Assembly: GCA_947176505.1 (NCBI GenBank)
Contig: CAMWQW010000001.1
Coordinates: forward strand, 1-64,000
From: an uncultured Lachnospiraceae bacterium
GTDB lineage: Bacteria; Bacillota; Clostridia; Lachnospirales; Lachnospiraceae
Direction: 5' to 3'
DNA length: 64,000 nucleotides
Shown: positions 63,514 to 64,000 of the stretch, one piece after another
How the letters are laid out: every line of letters begins with the position of its first letter
Numbering within the stretch: the first letter of the stretch is position 1
The notes under the pieces: generated by a model
The model's database searches: none
The model's input: the letters and a program-made list of their open reading frames with translations, nothing else
Told to the model about the DNA's origin: nothing
Translations under genes and position numbers: made by a program

Positions 63514-64000
63514 CTAATCAAGCTGAATGGTAGGGTCTACCAATGCATACATAATGTCTGTGATCAGATTCGCAATAAGCACAACAATTGCCGACAGCAG
63601 ACACACTCCCATAATTACGGGATAATCCCTGTTGCTGATAGCGCTCATAGTCATAAGTCCCAGCCCCGGCCATGAGAAAATCTGTTCTATAATCACCGCG
63701 CCGCCAAAAAGCACAGGAATCTCCATACCAATCACCGTAATAATCGGCACAAGCGCATTGCGCAGCGCATGTTTGTTGATCACTCTGAAATGTCCGATTC
63801 CTTTCGCCTTCGCCGTACGCAGATAATCCTGCTGTAGAATTTCCAACATCGCACTTCTGATATAGCGGATATTGCTTCCCGCCATAGAAAAAGCAAGTAC
63901 AATTACCGGCATTACCATATGTTTCGCCACATCGGCTGCACCGCCCTCCGTTCCCAGCGTTGTCATGCCGCTGGACGGCAGCCATCCAAGCCGCACCGTA
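63514..64000 (-). CDS. Oligopeptide ABC transporter permease (DppB/OppB type), partial
   Basis: Only the C-terminal 160 or so residues are in the window; the N-terminus lies beyond the right edge. It holds the BPD_transp_1 core (GSNIRYIRSAMLEILQQDYLRTAKAKGIG, HALRNALVPIITVIGMEIP, FGGAVIIEQIFSWPGLG) and ends DIMYALVDPTIQLD, normal for DppB. The apparent GTG at 63996 is internal, because the reading frame stays open to the edge. Confidence 0.92.
   Translation of the reverse strand, partial: TVRLGWLPSSGMTTLGTEGGAADVAKHMVMPVIVLAFSMAGSNIRYIRSAMLEILQQDYLRTAKAKGIGHFRVINKHALRNALVPIITVIGMEIPVLFGGAVIIEQIFSWPGLGLMTMSAISNRDYPVIMGVCLLSAIVVLIANLITDIMYALVDPTIQLD

Overview
The window reads as chromosome of a low-to-mid GC anaerobic Firmicute, most likely a gut Lachnospiraceae-type Clostridium relative. 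This rests on strong AGGAGG ribosome-binding sites, a T-box ahead of ileS, PadR/DUF2812/FtsX and XRE-rich regulation, an Eis-type acetyltransferase, GH125, and a heme pathway that stops at uroporphyrinogen III/siroheme. No rRNA, tRNA, IS element, phage module or CRISPR array was seen. Coding density is high and most genes are on the minus strand.

Layout: 1-6.8 kb holds palindromic repeats, an XRE regulator, hflX, two small secreted orphans in an AT-rich stretch, and glgP. 6.8-11.9 kb is a T-box-controlled ileS followed by a beta-propeller lipoprotein. 12-17.8 kb has a transglutaminase-like protein, a small PH/GRAM-like protein, and a PadR-DUF2812-FtsX permease-ABC ATPase operon with a visible promoter and operator. 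18-22.9 kb is signal transduction: a FIST sensor plus a soluble chemotaxis-type transducer, a two-component system, and a divergent membrane-anchored protein. 22.9-27.8 kb is an operon hypB - large Fe-S flavoprotein - hypA - multi-pass membrane protein, with no nickel enzyme beside it. 28-36.7 kb is mixed housekeeping: pncB, DegV, an Eis-like GNAT, a zinc-ribbon membrane protein overlapping a TPM-domain protein, GH125, and an XRE/effector-domain regulator.

36.7-51.7 kb contains a full route from glutamyl-tRNA to precorrin-2/siroheme: hemA; hemC, cobA-hemD fusion, hemB and hemL; and a precorrin-2 dehydrogenase. No uroporphyrinogen decarboxylase is present. hemA sits 20 bp behind an 861-residue protein joining a CoA-disulfide-reductase-like flavoprotein, a rhodanese and a siroheme/4Fe-4S sulfite-reductase-like module. 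The siroheme made here is therefore probably for that protein. Small genes (transglutaminase paralog, NUDIX, ACT, methyltransferase, AraC) lie between.

51.7-61.4 kb is a nucleoside/ribose salvage locus. A LacI-type repressor fused to a PfkB kinase domain is divergent from a promoter with two matching operator-like sites. That promoter drives ribokinase, an ADP-ribosylglycohydrolase-family enzyme, a BMP-type nucleoside ABC importer (lipoprotein, ATPase, two permeases) and an ureidoglycolate-lyase-like cupin. The right edge holds an M20 amidohydrolase and two oligopeptide-transporter permeases, the last cut by the window end.

The strongest candidates for something undescribed are the CoADR-rhodanese-sulfite-reductase fusion with its siroheme pathway, the LacI-PfkB fusion with its salvage operon, the hypBA/flavoprotein operon, and a palindromic element found in three copies with base-pair covariation and identical architecture.
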